Origin: JBGTSJ01 sp041940305
GTDB taxonomy: Bacteria > Planctomycetota > Planctomycetia > Planctomycetales > Planctomycetaceae
NCBI GenBank assembly: GCA_041940305.1
Contig: JBGTSJ010000004.1
Span: 248,001 to 312,000 of the forward strand
Direction: 5' to 3'
DNA length: 64,000 bases
The position numbers and the translations under genes are program-made. Shown in pieces: positions 26,582-37,904 of the stretch; position 1 is the first letter of the stretch, and each line of letters begins with the position of its first letter. Below the pieces are notes generated by a model. The model was given only the letters and a program-made list of their open reading frames with translations. It made no database searches and was not told the origin of the DNA.

Positions 26582-28917
26582 GCGCGCCAACCGAGAGCGG
26601 CAGACGTGAGTCTGCCGAGCAATTGCGACTCATGCTACCGACGACTCGGCAGACTGACGTCTGCCGCTCGTTCCTCCACGCCCGCAGCGGCCCGCTCACT
26701 CACGAACTTCTCCGCTCTCCCGCGGGGTTCGGACTCGGACAGCTGCCGCAACGTGCGCTGCCCGACGCGACCACCAGCATGGTCTGCGGCTATTGCTCCA
26801 CCGGCTGCAGCCTGAAGATCCACCTCAAGGACGGCAGCGCTGTCGGCCTCTCACCTGACACCGACTATCCCGTCAACCTCGGGATGGCCTGCCCCAAAGG
26901 TTGGGAAGCCCTCACCGTTCTCGACTCTCCCGAACGCGCCACCACACCGCTCCTCCGCAATGCGGCCGGTCGGCTGGAACGGGTCGAGTGGGATAAGGCC
27001 CTCCGCTTGTTCGTCGACCGGTTCAAGGCCATTCAGGCGAAGCACGGTGCCCACAGCGTCGCGTTTCTGGGCACCGGCCAGCTTCCCACCGAAGAGCTGG
27101 CTTTCCTCGGTTCGCTCGCCAAGTTCGGCATGGGGCTGCTGCACGGGGACGGCAATACCCGCCAGTGCATGGCCACTTCCGTCGTCGCCTACAAACAGGC
27201 CTTCGGCTTCGATGCGCCCCCCTATACCTACGCCGACTTCGAAGAGTCCGACGTCATCGTCCTCATCGGCAGCAATCTGTGCCTCGCGCATCCCATCCTC
27301 TGGGAGCGGGTTCTGCGCAACCCGCATCATTCCGAGATCGTCGTCGTCGATCCCCGCATGACCGAGACGGCGATGAACGCCACGCTGCACCTGCCGCTGG
27401 CCCCCAAGTCCGATCAGTCGCTGCTGTACGGCATCGCCAGCCTGCTCATCGAACGGGACTGGATCGACCGCGCGTACATTGACGCCCACACCGAGCATTT
27501 CGCCGAGTTTGCCGAGTTCGTCCAGCCGTTCACGCTCGAACGCGTCTCCGCCGACACGGGACTCGCCGTTGGACAGATCGAACGCTTCGCCGAGTTGATC
27601 CATCGCGGCGAGCGAGTCTCCTTCTGGTGGACGATGGGGGTCAACCAGAGCTATCAGGGCGTCCGCACCGCCCAGGCCATCATCAATCTCGCGCTGATGA
27701 CGGGCAACATCGGCCGCCCCGGCACCGGCCCGAACTCCATCACCGGCCAGTGCAACGCGATGGGATCGCGGCTGTTCAGCAATACGACCAACCTGCTGGG
27801 CGGGCATGACTTCACGAACCCTGAGCACAGGGCCAAGGTCGCCGGCCTGCTCAACATCCCGGCCGATCGCATCCCCGCCGGGAACAGCTGGGCGTACAAC
27901 GAGATCATGGAGGGGATTCTCGCCGGAAGGATCAGAGGGCTGTGGGTCGTCTGCACCAATCCCGCCCATTCGTGGATCAACCAGCATCTCGCCCGCGATG
28001 TCCTGGACCGGCTCGACTTCCTCGTCGTACAGGACATGTATCACACCACCGAGACCGCCCAGCTGGCCGACCTCGTCCTCCCCGCCGCGGGCTGGGGCGA
28101 GAAAGAGGGAACCTTCATCAACTCCGAGCGCCGCATCGGCGTGCTGAAAAAGGTCGCCCGCGCCCCCGGTCAGGCGCTGGCTGACTTTCACATCTTCCGA
28201 CTCATCGCCGATTACTGGGGCTGCGGCGAACTGTTCCGGGCGTGGGATACCCCCGAGACGGTGTTCCGGATTCTGCAGCGCTGCTCCGCCGGCCAACCCT
28301 GCGACATCACCGGCATCAAGGGGTACGAACACATCGAAGCCGCCGCAGGCATCCAGTGGCCTTTTCCGGAAGAGGCTAAGGGTCAAGGGCTAAGGGCCGA
28401 GGAAGAAACGGTTTCAGGCGCCATTTCTCTTAGCCCTGAACCCTCAACCCTGAGCCAACAGCGCCGCCTCTTCACCGACGGCCGCTTCTTCACCCCCACC
28501 GGACGCGCGCGCTTCCACTTCGAACCCCCCCGCTCCCTGTCTGAGCCTCCGACGCGAAACTTTCCCTTTGTCCTGCTCACCGGCCGCGGAACGGCGTCGC
28601 AGTGGCACACGCAGACCCGCACGCGCCAGTCCGCCGTCCTCCGCAAGCTGTACCCGCAGCAGCAATACGTCGAGATCAACCCTGCCGACGCCCGCACCCT
28701 CGGCATCCGCCAGCGAACCTGGGTGCAGGTGGAATCGCAGCGCGGCCGACTGCGAGCCCGCGCCTTCCTCACCCCCGCCGTGCAGCCCGGCCAGCTGTTC
28801 ATCCCGATGCACGACGGCTCCACCAACCGTCTCACCGACGCCGTCTTCGACCCTTACTCCAAGCAGCCCTCCTATAAAGCCTGCGCCGTTCGCATCCGAC
28901 CCGAGAACTCGCCCTGA
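26578..28917 (+). CDS. nasA: Assimilatory-type nitrate reductase catalytic subunit (Mo-bisMGD)
   Basis: 779 residues from the ATG at 26578, which overlaps the previous stop as ATGA; the open frame further upstream is a shadow. The N-terminal 4Fe-4S motif is CGYCSTGC with the fourth Cys in NLGMACPKG. Molybdopterin oxidoreductase landmarks follow: FLGTGQLPTEE, DGNTRQCMATSV, GSNLCLAHPI, TGNIGRPGTGPNSITGQCNAMG and a C-terminal MGD-dinucleotide domain (LLTGRGTASQWHTQTRT). No Tat hydrophobic segment is present, so it acts in the cytoplasm, as NasA/NarB enzymes do. Two foreign palindromes are translated inside it: near codon 6-31 and around codon 600-627, both in non-conserved stretches. Confidence 0.9.
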   Translation: MSAPTESGRRESAEQLRLMLPTTRQTDVCRSFLHARSGPLTHELLRSPAGFGLGQLPQRALPDATTSMVCGYCSTGCSLKIHLKDGSAVGLSPDTDYPVNLGMACPKGWEALTVLDSPERATTPLLRNAAGRLERVEWDKALRLFVDRFKAIQAKHGAHSVAFLGTGQLPTEELAFLGSLAKFGMGLLHGDGNTRQCMATSVVAYKQAFGFDAPPYTYADFEESDVIVLIGSNLCLAHPILWERVLRNPHHSEIVVVDPRMTETAMNATLHLPLAPKSDQSLLYGIASLLIERDWIDRAYIDAHTEHFAEFAEFVQPFTLERVSADTGLAVGQIERFAELIHRGERVSFWWTMGVNQSYQGVRTAQAIINLALMTGNIGRPGTGPNSITGQCNAMGSRLFSNTTNLLGGHDFTNPEHRAKVAGLLNIPADRIPAGNSWAYNEIMEGILAGRIRGLWVVCTNPAHSWINQHLARDVLDRLDFLVVQDMYHTTETAQLADLVLPAAGWGEKEGTFINSERRIGVLKKVARAPGQALADFHIFRLIADYWGCGELFRAWDTPETVFRILQRCSAGQPCDITGIKGYEHIEAAAGIQWPFPEEAKGQGLRAEEETVSGAISLSPEPSTLSQQRRLFTDGRFFTPTGRARFHFEPPRSLSEPPTRNFPFVLLTGRGTASQWHTQTRTRQSAVLRKLYPQQQYVEINPADARTLGIRQRTWVQVESQRGRLRARAFLTPAVQPGQLFIPMHDGSTNRLTDAVFDPYSKQPSYKACAVRIRPENSP
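26595..26669. repeat. In-frame palindromic repeat inside the nitrate reductase gene (5' end)
   Basis: 25-base arms at 26595-26619 and 26645-26669 match in reverse complement at 24 of 25 positions. The arm begins GAGCGGCAGACGT and is the same family as the element at 24858-24930. It encodes GRRESAE and RQTDVCRS in the N-terminal extension before the catalytic fold. Confidence 0.87.
28374..28456. repeat. In-frame heptamer-based inverted repeat in the nitrate reductase linker
   Basis: Left arm 28374-28397 consists of tandem 7-mers (CTAAGGG, TCAAGGG, CTAAGGG); right arm 28433-28456 holds the complementary series (CCCTGAA, CCCTCAA, CCCTGAG). The arms match in 19 of 24 positions. It encodes a stretch between the core and the C-terminal MGD domain. 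A different repeat family from the two 5' elements. Confidence 0.75.
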
Positions 28918-28992
28918 CCGCGACGCCATCTGTTAAACTGGTTATATCGTGCCGAAGTTCGTCTGGTTCCCCACTCGAACACGGATTCCGGA

Positions 28993-31482
<2,490 letters not shown>

Positions 31483-31582
31483 CCCGACGGCCGAAGTCGC
31501 GAAGCTCCGGGTCGATCCAAGATCAGTGATCGCAATTGGCAGAAACCGGCACTCTCGAATTCCGCCAAACTGGAATTCACCG

Positions 31583-33034
31583 ATGACACACGCTCCACAC
31601 GGTTTGAACTCTCCCCCCATCTCCCGTCGCGCCGCTCTGCAGTCTGTCGCGTCCGGGTTCGGCTGGCTGGCGTTCTCGGGCCTGGCCCATCAGGCCGCCG
31701 CGCGCGCCACAGCCGCCAGTGCTGATCCGCTCGCCCCCAGGCCGACGCACTTCCCGGCCCGGGCGCAGCGCGTCATCTTTCTCTGCATGAACGGCGGTCC
31801 GTCGCACATGGACCTGCTGGACTACAAGCCGGTCCTCAACGCGCATGCGGCCGAGGGGAAAACGCTCAGCGGCGAGAAGTACGGCTCGGCGCTGATGGGC
31901 TCGCAGTTCCCCTTCCGGCAGCGCGGCGAGTCCGGCGTCTGGATGTCGGACGCATTGCCTCATCTGGCCGAGCATGCCGACGACCTGTGCATCATCAACA
32001 GCATGCAGACCGACCTGCCGAACCATTCACAGGCGTTCGGCCAGATGCATACCGGCAGCTTTCAGTTCGTCCGCCCCTCCGTAGGGGCCTGGACCCTGTA
32101 CGGACTCGGGACCGAGAACGCCGATCTTCCCGGCTTCATCACGCTCAATCCCCCCTCGGATAATGGCGGTGCCCAGAATTACGGCAGCGCGTTCCTGCCG
32201 TCGATCTACCAGGGAACGAAGATCGGCACCAACCAGATCCCCGGCTTCTACGCCGCGCTCCTCGGCGTTGACGAAGAGCCCGGACCGCCGCTCCGCAACG
32301 TCGACAACCCGCACCTCTCGCGTTCGATGCAGCGCAACCAGCTCGACTTCATCCGCGACCTCAATTCCCACAAGCTGGCCCGCGATGTCTATCACCCCGA
32401 GATCGAAGGGGCGATCGAGTCGTTTGAGCTCGCGTTTCGCATGCAGGACACACTCCCCTCGCTGCTGGACCTGAAGGAGGAGTCCGCCTCTACTCTCGAG
32501 CAGTACGGCATCGGCTCGGGCCGCCCGTCCGACCGGTTCGGTCGCCAATGCCTCCTCGCCCGCCGTCTGGCCGAGGCCGGAGTACGTTTCATCGAGGTCA
32601 CGTCCCCGGTCGGCTGGGACCATCACTTCATGCTTAAGGACAAGCTCGCCGAGAGTGCCGAAGCCACCGACCAGCCGGTCGCCGCACTCCTCGCCGATCT
32701 GAAGCAGCGCGGCCTGCTGCAGGACACGCTCGTCATCTGGGCCGGCGAGTTCGGCCGCACCCCCTACGCCCAGAGCGGCACCGGACGCGACCACAACAAC
32801 AAGGGCTACAGCCTGTGGATGGCCGGCGGCGGCGTCCGCGGCGGCATGACGTACGGCGCGACCGACGACTACGGCTACCAGGCCGTCGAAAACGCCGTCC
32901 ACGTCCACGACTGGCACGCCACGATCCTGCACCTCCTCGGACTCGACCACGAGCAGCTGACGTACAACTATGCCGGCCGCAGCTTCCGGCTCACCAACGT
33001 CTATGGCCGAGTCGTCAACGAGATCGTCGCCTGA
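31583..33034 (+). CDS. DUF1501 Tat-exported protein
   Basis: 483 residues from the ATG at 31583. Signal region ISRRAALQSVASGFGWLAFS has the twin-arginine pattern. DUF1501 belongs to the alkaline-phosphatase/sulfatase-like fold; landmarks are FLCMNGGPSHMDLLDYKP, HTGSFQFVRPSVGAW, VIWAGEFGRTPYAQ, GRDHNNKGYSLWMAGGG and VHDWHATILHLLGLDHE. It lies 100 bases after the PSD1 gene on the same strand and probably works with it in the periplasm. Substrate unknown. Confidence 0.92.
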   Translation: MTHAPHGLNSPPISRRAALQSVASGFGWLAFSGLAHQAAARATAASADPLAPRPTHFPARAQRVIFLCMNGGPSHMDLLDYKPVLNAHAAEGKTLSGEKYGSALMGSQFPFRQRGESGVWMSDALPHLAEHADDLCIINSMQTDLPNHSQAFGQMHTGSFQFVRPSVGAWTLYGLGTENADLPGFITLNPPSDNGGAQNYGSAFLPSIYQGTKIGTNQIPGFYAALLGVDEEPGPPLRNVDNPHLSRSMQRNQLDFIRDLNSHKLARDVYHPEIEGAIESFELAFRMQDTLPSLLDLKEESASTLEQYGIGSGRPSDRFGRQCLLARRLAEAGVRFIEVTSPVGWDHHFMLKDKLAESAEATDQPVAALLADLKQRGLLQDTLVIWAGEFGRTPYAQSGTGRDHNNKGYSLWMAGGGVRGGMTYGATDDYGYQAVENAVHVHDWHATILHLLGLDHEQLTYNYAGRSFRLTNVYGRVVNEIVA

Positions 33035-33098
33035 TCAATCGCTTCACATTGATCAACGCCGCATACGCACCGCCGAGACTGCGACGGAGTTGCGATCG

Positions 33099-34043
33099 TC
33101 AACCCCCGTCGCACCGCTTCCGGGCGAGCACAACAGCGCCGCGAACCGGCTCCGTCACCGGCTGAATGCGACCGGGCGGGCGCCCACTTGTATTCAGCCG
33201 TTCGAGCAGCAGTTCGCGCAGCCGTGCATGGTTGACGAGGATGCCGCCAGCCAGAACGAGATCATACTCGCCGGTCGGCAAGCGCAGTCGCTCAGTCAGT
33301 GTGTCAACCAGTTCGGCCAGTTCGATTGCCGCTGAGCTAACGATGTCGCCTGCCGCAGAGTCTGCGTCGGCCAGCTCGAATACCGTCTCGGAAAGTGCGG
33401 CGAGCCGCTCACGCGTCATGGCGGGCTCATAGACTCTCTCGATCAGCTCGGAAGGTTCACTCGCGCCCGTTCTGTCCATGAGTGCAGCCAGCAATGCTGT
33501 GGGAGGGCCACGTCGATCGGCGACACGGGCCGCGGCCCGCAGGCCGGCCAGAGCGATTGCATATCCGCTTCCTTCGTCCCCCATCAGATAACCCCAGCCG
33601 CCCGCACGAGCGGTTTCCCCGGCGGCATTGCGGCCCCATGCCAGCGATCCTGTCCCGCAGATGAGCGCGATCCCCTGCCCCATTGTGCCCGCAGCCAGCG
33701 TGATCTCGGCATCATGCGTCACCACGACCTGTTGGGCGATGCCGGCGCGCATCGCCCAGTCATGCATTGCTTCCCGCTCGCTCTCGCGTCCTGCACCGGC
33801 GAGTCCGAGGCATGCGGCCGCGACGCGCGATGCGGGCAGACCCGCCGATGACCAGGCGGCGGAAATGGCGGCCGAGATGTTCTGCTGCGCTGCATCGAAT
33901 CCTGCGGATCGCGGGTTGCCCGGACCGGACCGGCCCGTGCCCGCGGGTTCATCGTTTGCACCGGAGTTGCGCAGCGCCAACCAGGCGACGGTCTTTGACC
34001 CGCCTCCGTCGATCCCCAGAACCAGATCGTGTGGATTGAGCAT
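33099..34043 (-). CDS. murK: BadF/BadG-type sugar kinase, likely N-acetylmuramate/N-acetylglucosamine kinase
   Basis: 314 residues of the BadF/BadG/BcrA ATPase fold. The phosphate-1 loop is LGIDGGGSKTVAW; the phosphate-2 and adenosine regions are LICGTGSLAWG and VLAGGILVNHARL. GWGYLMGDEGSGYAI is typical of N-acetylhexosamine kinases. Family members phosphorylate GlcNAc, and MurK also MurNAc, at O6. It ends a minus-strand unit with murQ, 33 bases upstream; the product of a MurNAc kinase is exactly the substrate of MurQ. The gene symbol rests on this context. Confidence 0.8.
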   Translation of the reverse strand: MLNPHDLVLGIDGGGSKTVAWLALRNSGANDEPAGTGRSGPGNPRSAGFDAAQQNISAAISAAWSSAGLPASRVAAACLGLAGAGRESEREAMHDWAMRAGIAQQVVVTHDAEITLAAGTMGQGIALICGTGSLAWGRNAAGETARAGGWGYLMGDEGSGYAIALAGLRAAARVADRRGPPTALLAALMDRTGASEPSELIERVYEPAMTRERLAALSETVFELADADSAAGDIVSSAAIELAELVDTLTERLRLPTGEYDLVLAGGILVNHARLRELLLERLNTSGRPPGRIQPVTEPVRGAVVLARKRCDGG

Positions 34044-34076
34044 GCTCCGCCTAGCCCTTGACTCAAGACGGCCGCG

Positions 34077-34967
34077 TCACCCGCCCGAATCCATCGCCTG
34101 CCGCAACTGCCCGCCTGCCGCCTGCAGCAGTTCCCGGGCGACGTCGGGCGGCACTTGCCGGTGCACGGCGACCACTGCGGTCTTCAGTTCTCCATTGCAT
34201 TCCTGCAGCCGTGCCTGGGCTTCCGCCTCGCTCAGCCCCGTCAGTTCGGCCACGATCCGCCGCGTCCGCGCCGCCAGCTTGGTGTTCGTCGCGCGCAGGT
34301 CCACCATCAGGTTGCCATAGGTCTTGCCGAGCAGCACCATGGTTCCGGTGGTCAGTATGTTCAGCACCATTTTCGTGGCGGTTCCCGCCTTGAGTCGCGT
34401 CGAGCCGCTGATGATCTCCGGGCCTACCACCGGCACGATCATCACGTCCGCCGACCCGCTTAACGCCGATCCCGCATTGCAGGCCAGGCCGATGGTGAAA
34501 GCACCCAGCGATCGGGCGTAATCGAGGCCGCCGATCACGTAGGGCGTGCGTCCACTGGTGGCGATCCCGACCAGCACGTCGCCCGCTCCGAATCCGATTC
34601 GCTGCAGGTCCGCCACCGCCAGTTCAGGGTGGTCCTCCGCTCCCTCAACCGCTCGCGTGAGCGCCTCATAACCGCCGGCGATCAGCCCCACCACCAGTTC
34701 CGGAGGAGTGCTGAAGGTGGGCGGACATTCGGCCGCATCCAGAACTCCCAACCGGCCCGACGTCCCGGCCCCCAGGTACACCAGCCGGCCTCCGGCACGC
34801 AACCGCCCTGCTATCACCTCGACGGCGCGGGCGATCGCCTCGGCCTCTTTCCCGACCGCGGCCGCCACGCCGGCGTCTTCGGAATTCATCAATCGCACAA
34901 TCTCCAGCGGAGCCAGCGCATCAATGCGCTCCGAAAACGGATTGCGGGCCTCGGTCGATGGGAGCAT
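34077..34967 (-). CDS. murQ: N-acetylmuramic acid 6-phosphate etherase
   Basis: SIS-domain lyase that removes the lactyl ether from MurNAc-6-P to give GlcNAc-6-P. 296 residues from the ATG at 34967; a TTG three codons upstream is possible and no clear Shine-Dalgarno decides. Landmarks: ARNPFSERIDALAPLEIV, LVYLGAGTSGRLGVLDAAE, CPPTFSTPPELVVGLIAGG with the EDHPELA glutamate region, IATSGRTPYVIGGLDYAR and GSTRLKAGTATKMVLN. A short UBA-like C-terminal helix (LSEAEAQARLQECNGELK) closes it. Divergent from the symporter/NamZ genes. Confidence 0.95.
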   Translation of the reverse strand: MLPSTEARNPFSERIDALAPLEIVRLMNSEDAGVAAAVGKEAEAIARAVEVIAGRLRAGGRLVYLGAGTSGRLGVLDAAECPPTFSTPPELVVGLIAGGYEALTRAVEGAEDHPELAVADLQRIGFGAGDVLVGIATSGRTPYVIGGLDYARSLGAFTIGLACNAGSALSGSADVMIVPVVGPEIISGSTRLKAGTATKMVLNILTTGTMVLLGKTYGNLMVDLRATNTKLAARTRRIVAELTGLSEAEAQARLQECNGELKTAVVAVHRQVPPDVARELLQAAGGQLRQAMDSGG

Positions 34968-35004
34968 CAGGTGCAAGTCGCGGGCATCAGGGTGCAGCAG
35001 ACTG

Positions 35005-35032
35005 TTGGCTGCCGTTCAGGTCCGATTATACT
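35005..35032 (+). promoter_or_regulatory. Sigma-70-type promoter of the symporter/NamZ operon
   Basis: -35 TTGGCT (35005-35010), 16-base spacer, -10 TATACT (35027-35032), about 93 bases before the symporter start and within the divergent gap to murQ. A common regulator could act here on both directions; none is encoded nearby. Confidence 0.5.
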
Positions 35033-35124
35033 GCCACCCCTTCCTCTGCGAGAACGCAATCGCGGGGACATTCCGGCCCATCGCAATCCCCGTTTCGCAT
35101 CCTCCCACCGGCTCGCAGCGCTCC

Positions 35125-36642
35125 ATGTTGACGACGATCGGATGGATCGACCTGCTCGTGCTCGCTGCGTCACTGGCGGCCGTGGTCCTGATTGGACTCA
35201 AAGCACGGGGCGACGTCCGCGACCTCGACAGCTACCTGTTGGGAGACCGTAACCTCCCCTGGTGGGCGATCCTCGGTTCGATCGTCGCCACAGAGACCAG
35301 CACGGCGACTGTACTCAGCGTGCCGGGGATCGCATTCGGTCCAGTCGGTATGCGATTTCTGCAGATCGCTATCGGTTACGTGGTCGGCCGCGTCGTGGTC
35401 GTGCAGGTGCTGTTGCCCCTGTATTTTCAGGGGCGACTCTTCACGGCGTATCAGGTGCTCGAACAGCGGTTTGGATCGCGCACGCGCCGGGCCGCATCCG
35501 CGCTCTTCCTGGTGACACGGAATCTCGGCGACGGCCTGCGACTGTTTCTCGCGGCCCTCGTGCTGCAGCAGCTGACCGGCTGGCCTTTCGCCGGCAGCAT
35601 CGTCGTGATGGGCGCCGTCACTATTCTCTATACATATCTCGGAGGCATGCGATCGGTGGTCTGGAATGACTGCCTGCAACTCCTGATCTACATGATCGGC
35701 GCCGTGGCAATTGTGTTTGTCATCGCCTTCAGAATTCCCGGCGGCTGGACGGAATGGCTGGAGTTCGCCGAAGCGCACGACAAGTTGCGCGTCTTCGAGT
35801 TCACGCTCAGTTGGAGCGACCCCTACAACTTCTGGGCGGGGCTGCTGGGTGGCGCCGTGCTGACGATCGGCACGCACGGCACGGATCACATGTTCGTTCA
35901 GCGATATCTGAGCGCCCGCAGCCGCAGCGATGCCGGTCGGGCGATCGTCCTCAGCGGCATCGTCGTGCTGTTTCAGTTCGCCCTGTTCCTGATGATCGGA
36001 ACCGGCCTGGCCTGCTACTACTCAGGAATTCCCGATGTCGTTTTTGACCGGACGGACCAGGTGTTTCCGCACTTTCTGGCGCACGAGTTCCCAGCCAACA
36101 CCGGTCTTGTCGGACTGCTGCTGGCGGCGATCCTGGCCGCCGCGATGTCGACGCTGTCGAGTTCGCTGAACTCGTCCGCCGCCGCACTCGTCAACGATTT
36201 CTACCTACCGCTTCGGTCATCGCCGCTGACCCCCCAGCGGGAGCTGCAGGTGACACGCGGCGCCTCCGTGTTGTTCGGCATGCTGCAGATCGTCGTCGGC
36301 TTCGGAGCCACGCTGCTCACGGATTCCGTCGTCGCCAACGCGCTCACGATCGCCGGTTTCTCCGCGGGGCTGCTCCTGGGCGTCTATGCGCTGGGAGTGC
36401 TCACCCGGCGCGTCGGCCAGACCGCCGCCATCGCCGCCGCCGCTGTCGGCCTGCTCGTGCTCACCGCCCTGCAGTTCGGCGGACCGCTGGCTGAGGTCTT
36501 GAGCCTCGTCTGGCCCGGGCTGACATATACTCCCCTCGCGTGGCCGTGGCTCTCCCTCGTCGGCGCCGTCACCACGTTTGTCAGCGGGCTGCTCCTCGCC
36601 CGCTGGTTTCCGATCCGAGACAAACCCGAGAGCGCATCGTAA
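35125..36642 (+). CDS. Sodium:solute symporter family transporter
   Basis: 505 residues with about 13 membrane helices in an SSS (LeuT-fold) pattern: IGWIDLLVLAASLAAVVLIG first, then SYLLGDRNLPWWAILGSIVATETS with the sodium-site Thr/Ser residues of helix 1, GPVGMRFLQIAIGYVVGR, LTIGTHGTDHMFVQRYLSAR and LAAAMSTLSSSLNSSAAALVNDFY. The ATG at 35125 starts the first helix; upstream reading in this frame overlaps murQ. Between murQ and two NamZ genes it is a good candidate for import of MurNAc or a muropeptide sugar. Its stop shares one base with the next start (TAATG). Confidence 0.88.
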   Translation: MLTTIGWIDLLVLAASLAAVVLIGLKARGDVRDLDSYLLGDRNLPWWAILGSIVATETSTATVLSVPGIAFGPVGMRFLQIAIGYVVGRVVVVQVLLPLYFQGRLFTAYQVLEQRFGSRTRRAASALFLVTRNLGDGLRLFLAALVLQQLTGWPFAGSIVVMGAVTILYTYLGGMRSVVWNDCLQLLIYMIGAVAIVFVIAFRIPGGWTEWLEFAEAHDKLRVFEFTLSWSDPYNFWAGLLGGAVLTIGTHGTDHMFVQRYLSARSRSDAGRAIVLSGIVVLFQFALFLMIGTGLACYYSGIPDVVFDRTDQVFPHFLAHEFPANTGLVGLLLAAILAAAMSTLSSSLNSSAAALVNDFYLPLRSSPLTPQRELQVTRGASVLFGMLQIVVGFGATLLTDSVVANALTIAGFSAGLLLGVYALGVLTRRVGQTAAIAAAAVGLLVLTALQFGGPLAEVLSLVWPGLTYTPLAWPWLSLVGAVTTFVSGLLLARWFPIRDKPESAS

Positions 36643-37904
36643 TGCACCGTCAGGACACGCAACGCGGTTGGCTGTTGATCTGCATGAACGTCCTTTGCGG
36701 CGCCGCCCTCAATCCCGCCGGTGCGGCCCAGCCGGACAACGACGCCGTTGCCGAAGTGCTGACCGGCCTGGACGTCCTCGAACAGGACCAGTTCCGCACG
36801 CTCCGCGGCCAGCGCGTCGGCCTGATCACCAACCATACCGGGCGGAATCGGCACGGGATCAGCGCCGTGCAGTTGCTGCGCGATGCGCCGCATGTTGAAC
36901 TCACGGCTCTGTTCAGCCCCGAGCACGGTTTTGCCGGCCAGCTTGATGTCTCCCGCATCGGAGACTCGCAGGACGCCGCCACCGGGCTGACGATCTACAG
37001 CCTGTACGGCGATACGCGCCGCCCGACCGCCGAGATGTTGGCCGAAGTGGATACGCTCGTCTTCGACATTCAGGATATCGGCACGCGCTTCTACACCTAC
37101 ATCTCCACGATGGGGGAAGCGATGAGCGCGGCGGCCGAGCATAGCACGCGCTTCGTTGTGCTGGATCGCCCAAATCCCATCAACGGCGTCGATATCGCCG
37201 GTCCCATGCTGGACTCCGGACGCGAGTCCTTCGTCGCCTTTCACTCGCTCCCGGTCCGCCACGGCATGACGATCGGCGAGCTGGCATCGATGTTCGAAGA
37301 GGAATTGCAGTTGGACCTCGACCTCGAAGTCATCACCTGCCGCAACTGGCAGCGCGGCGACTACTGGGAGGCGACCGGCCTCACCTGGGTCAATCCTTCG
37401 CCCAACATGCGGAGTCTGACGGAAGCGGTCCTGTATCCCGGTATCGGCCTGCTGGAGACCACCAATCTCTCGGTCGGTCGCGGCACCGATACGCCGTTTG
37501 AAGTCATCGGGGCGCCCTGGCTCGACGGACGCCGGCTGGCGGCCGAACTCCGGTCCCGCGGCATCCCCGGCGCTGCCTTCGTCCCGGTGGAGTTCACTCC
37601 GGAATCCAGCAAGTACGAGAACGAACTGTGTCACGGCATCAACATCATCATCACCGACCGGGCCGCGTTTGAACCGGTAAGGACCGGGCTGGAGATCGCG
37701 AGGCTCCTGAGGCAATTGCACCCAAATGAATGGGAAGTCGATGCATTCCTCCGGCTCTCAGGCAATGCGGCCACCTTGGAAGCATTAAAGGCGGGAGAAC
37801 CGGTTGATCGCCTGCTGCAGATTGCCGGAGAAGGTGTGGACGAGTATCGCCGGCGCCGCTCCAGGTACCTGCTGTATCCGGAAATGAATGGCGATCGACA
37901 ATGA
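36642..37904 (+). CDS. namZ: DUF1343 exo-beta-N-acetylmuramidase (NamZ-like), exported
   Basis: 420 residues with a signal peptide (GWLLICMNVLCGAALNPAGAA). DUF1343 (GH171) proteins such as B. subtilis NamZ release terminal MurNAc from peptidoglycan fragments. Recognisable blocks: GQRVGLITNHTGRN, LFSPEHGFAG, GLTIYSLYGDTRRPT, VFDIQDIGTRFYTYISTM, VLDRPNPI, YPGIGLLETTNLSVGRGTDTP-type segment and HGINIIITD. It overlaps the symporter by one base and the next gene by four, so it is in one operon. The export signal puts this copy outside the inner membrane. Confidence 0.88.
   Translation: MHRQDTQRGWLLICMNVLCGAALNPAGAAQPDNDAVAEVLTGLDVLEQDQFRTLRGQRVGLITNHTGRNRHGISAVQLLRDAPHVELTALFSPEHGFAGQLDVSRIGDSQDAATGLTIYSLYGDTRRPTAEMLAEVDTLVFDIQDIGTRFYTYISTMGEAMSAAAEHSTRFVVLDRPNPINGVDIAGPMLDSGRESFVAFHSLPVRHGMTIGELASMFEEELQLDLDLEVITCRNWQRGDYWEATGLTWVNPSPNMRSLTEAVLYPGIGLLETTNLSVGRGTDTPFEVIGAPWLDGRRLAAELRSRGIPGAAFVPVEFTPESSKYENELCHGINIIITDRAAFEPVRTGLEIARLLRQLHPNEWEVDAFLRLSGNAATLEALKAGEPVDRLLQIAGEGVDEYRRRRSRYLLYPEMNGDRQ

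Noticed and set aside
26851..28386. A 511-codon open frame antisense to the nitrate reductase
   Set aside because: The sense frame is a clear molybdoenzyme; the antisense frame is a composition artefact.
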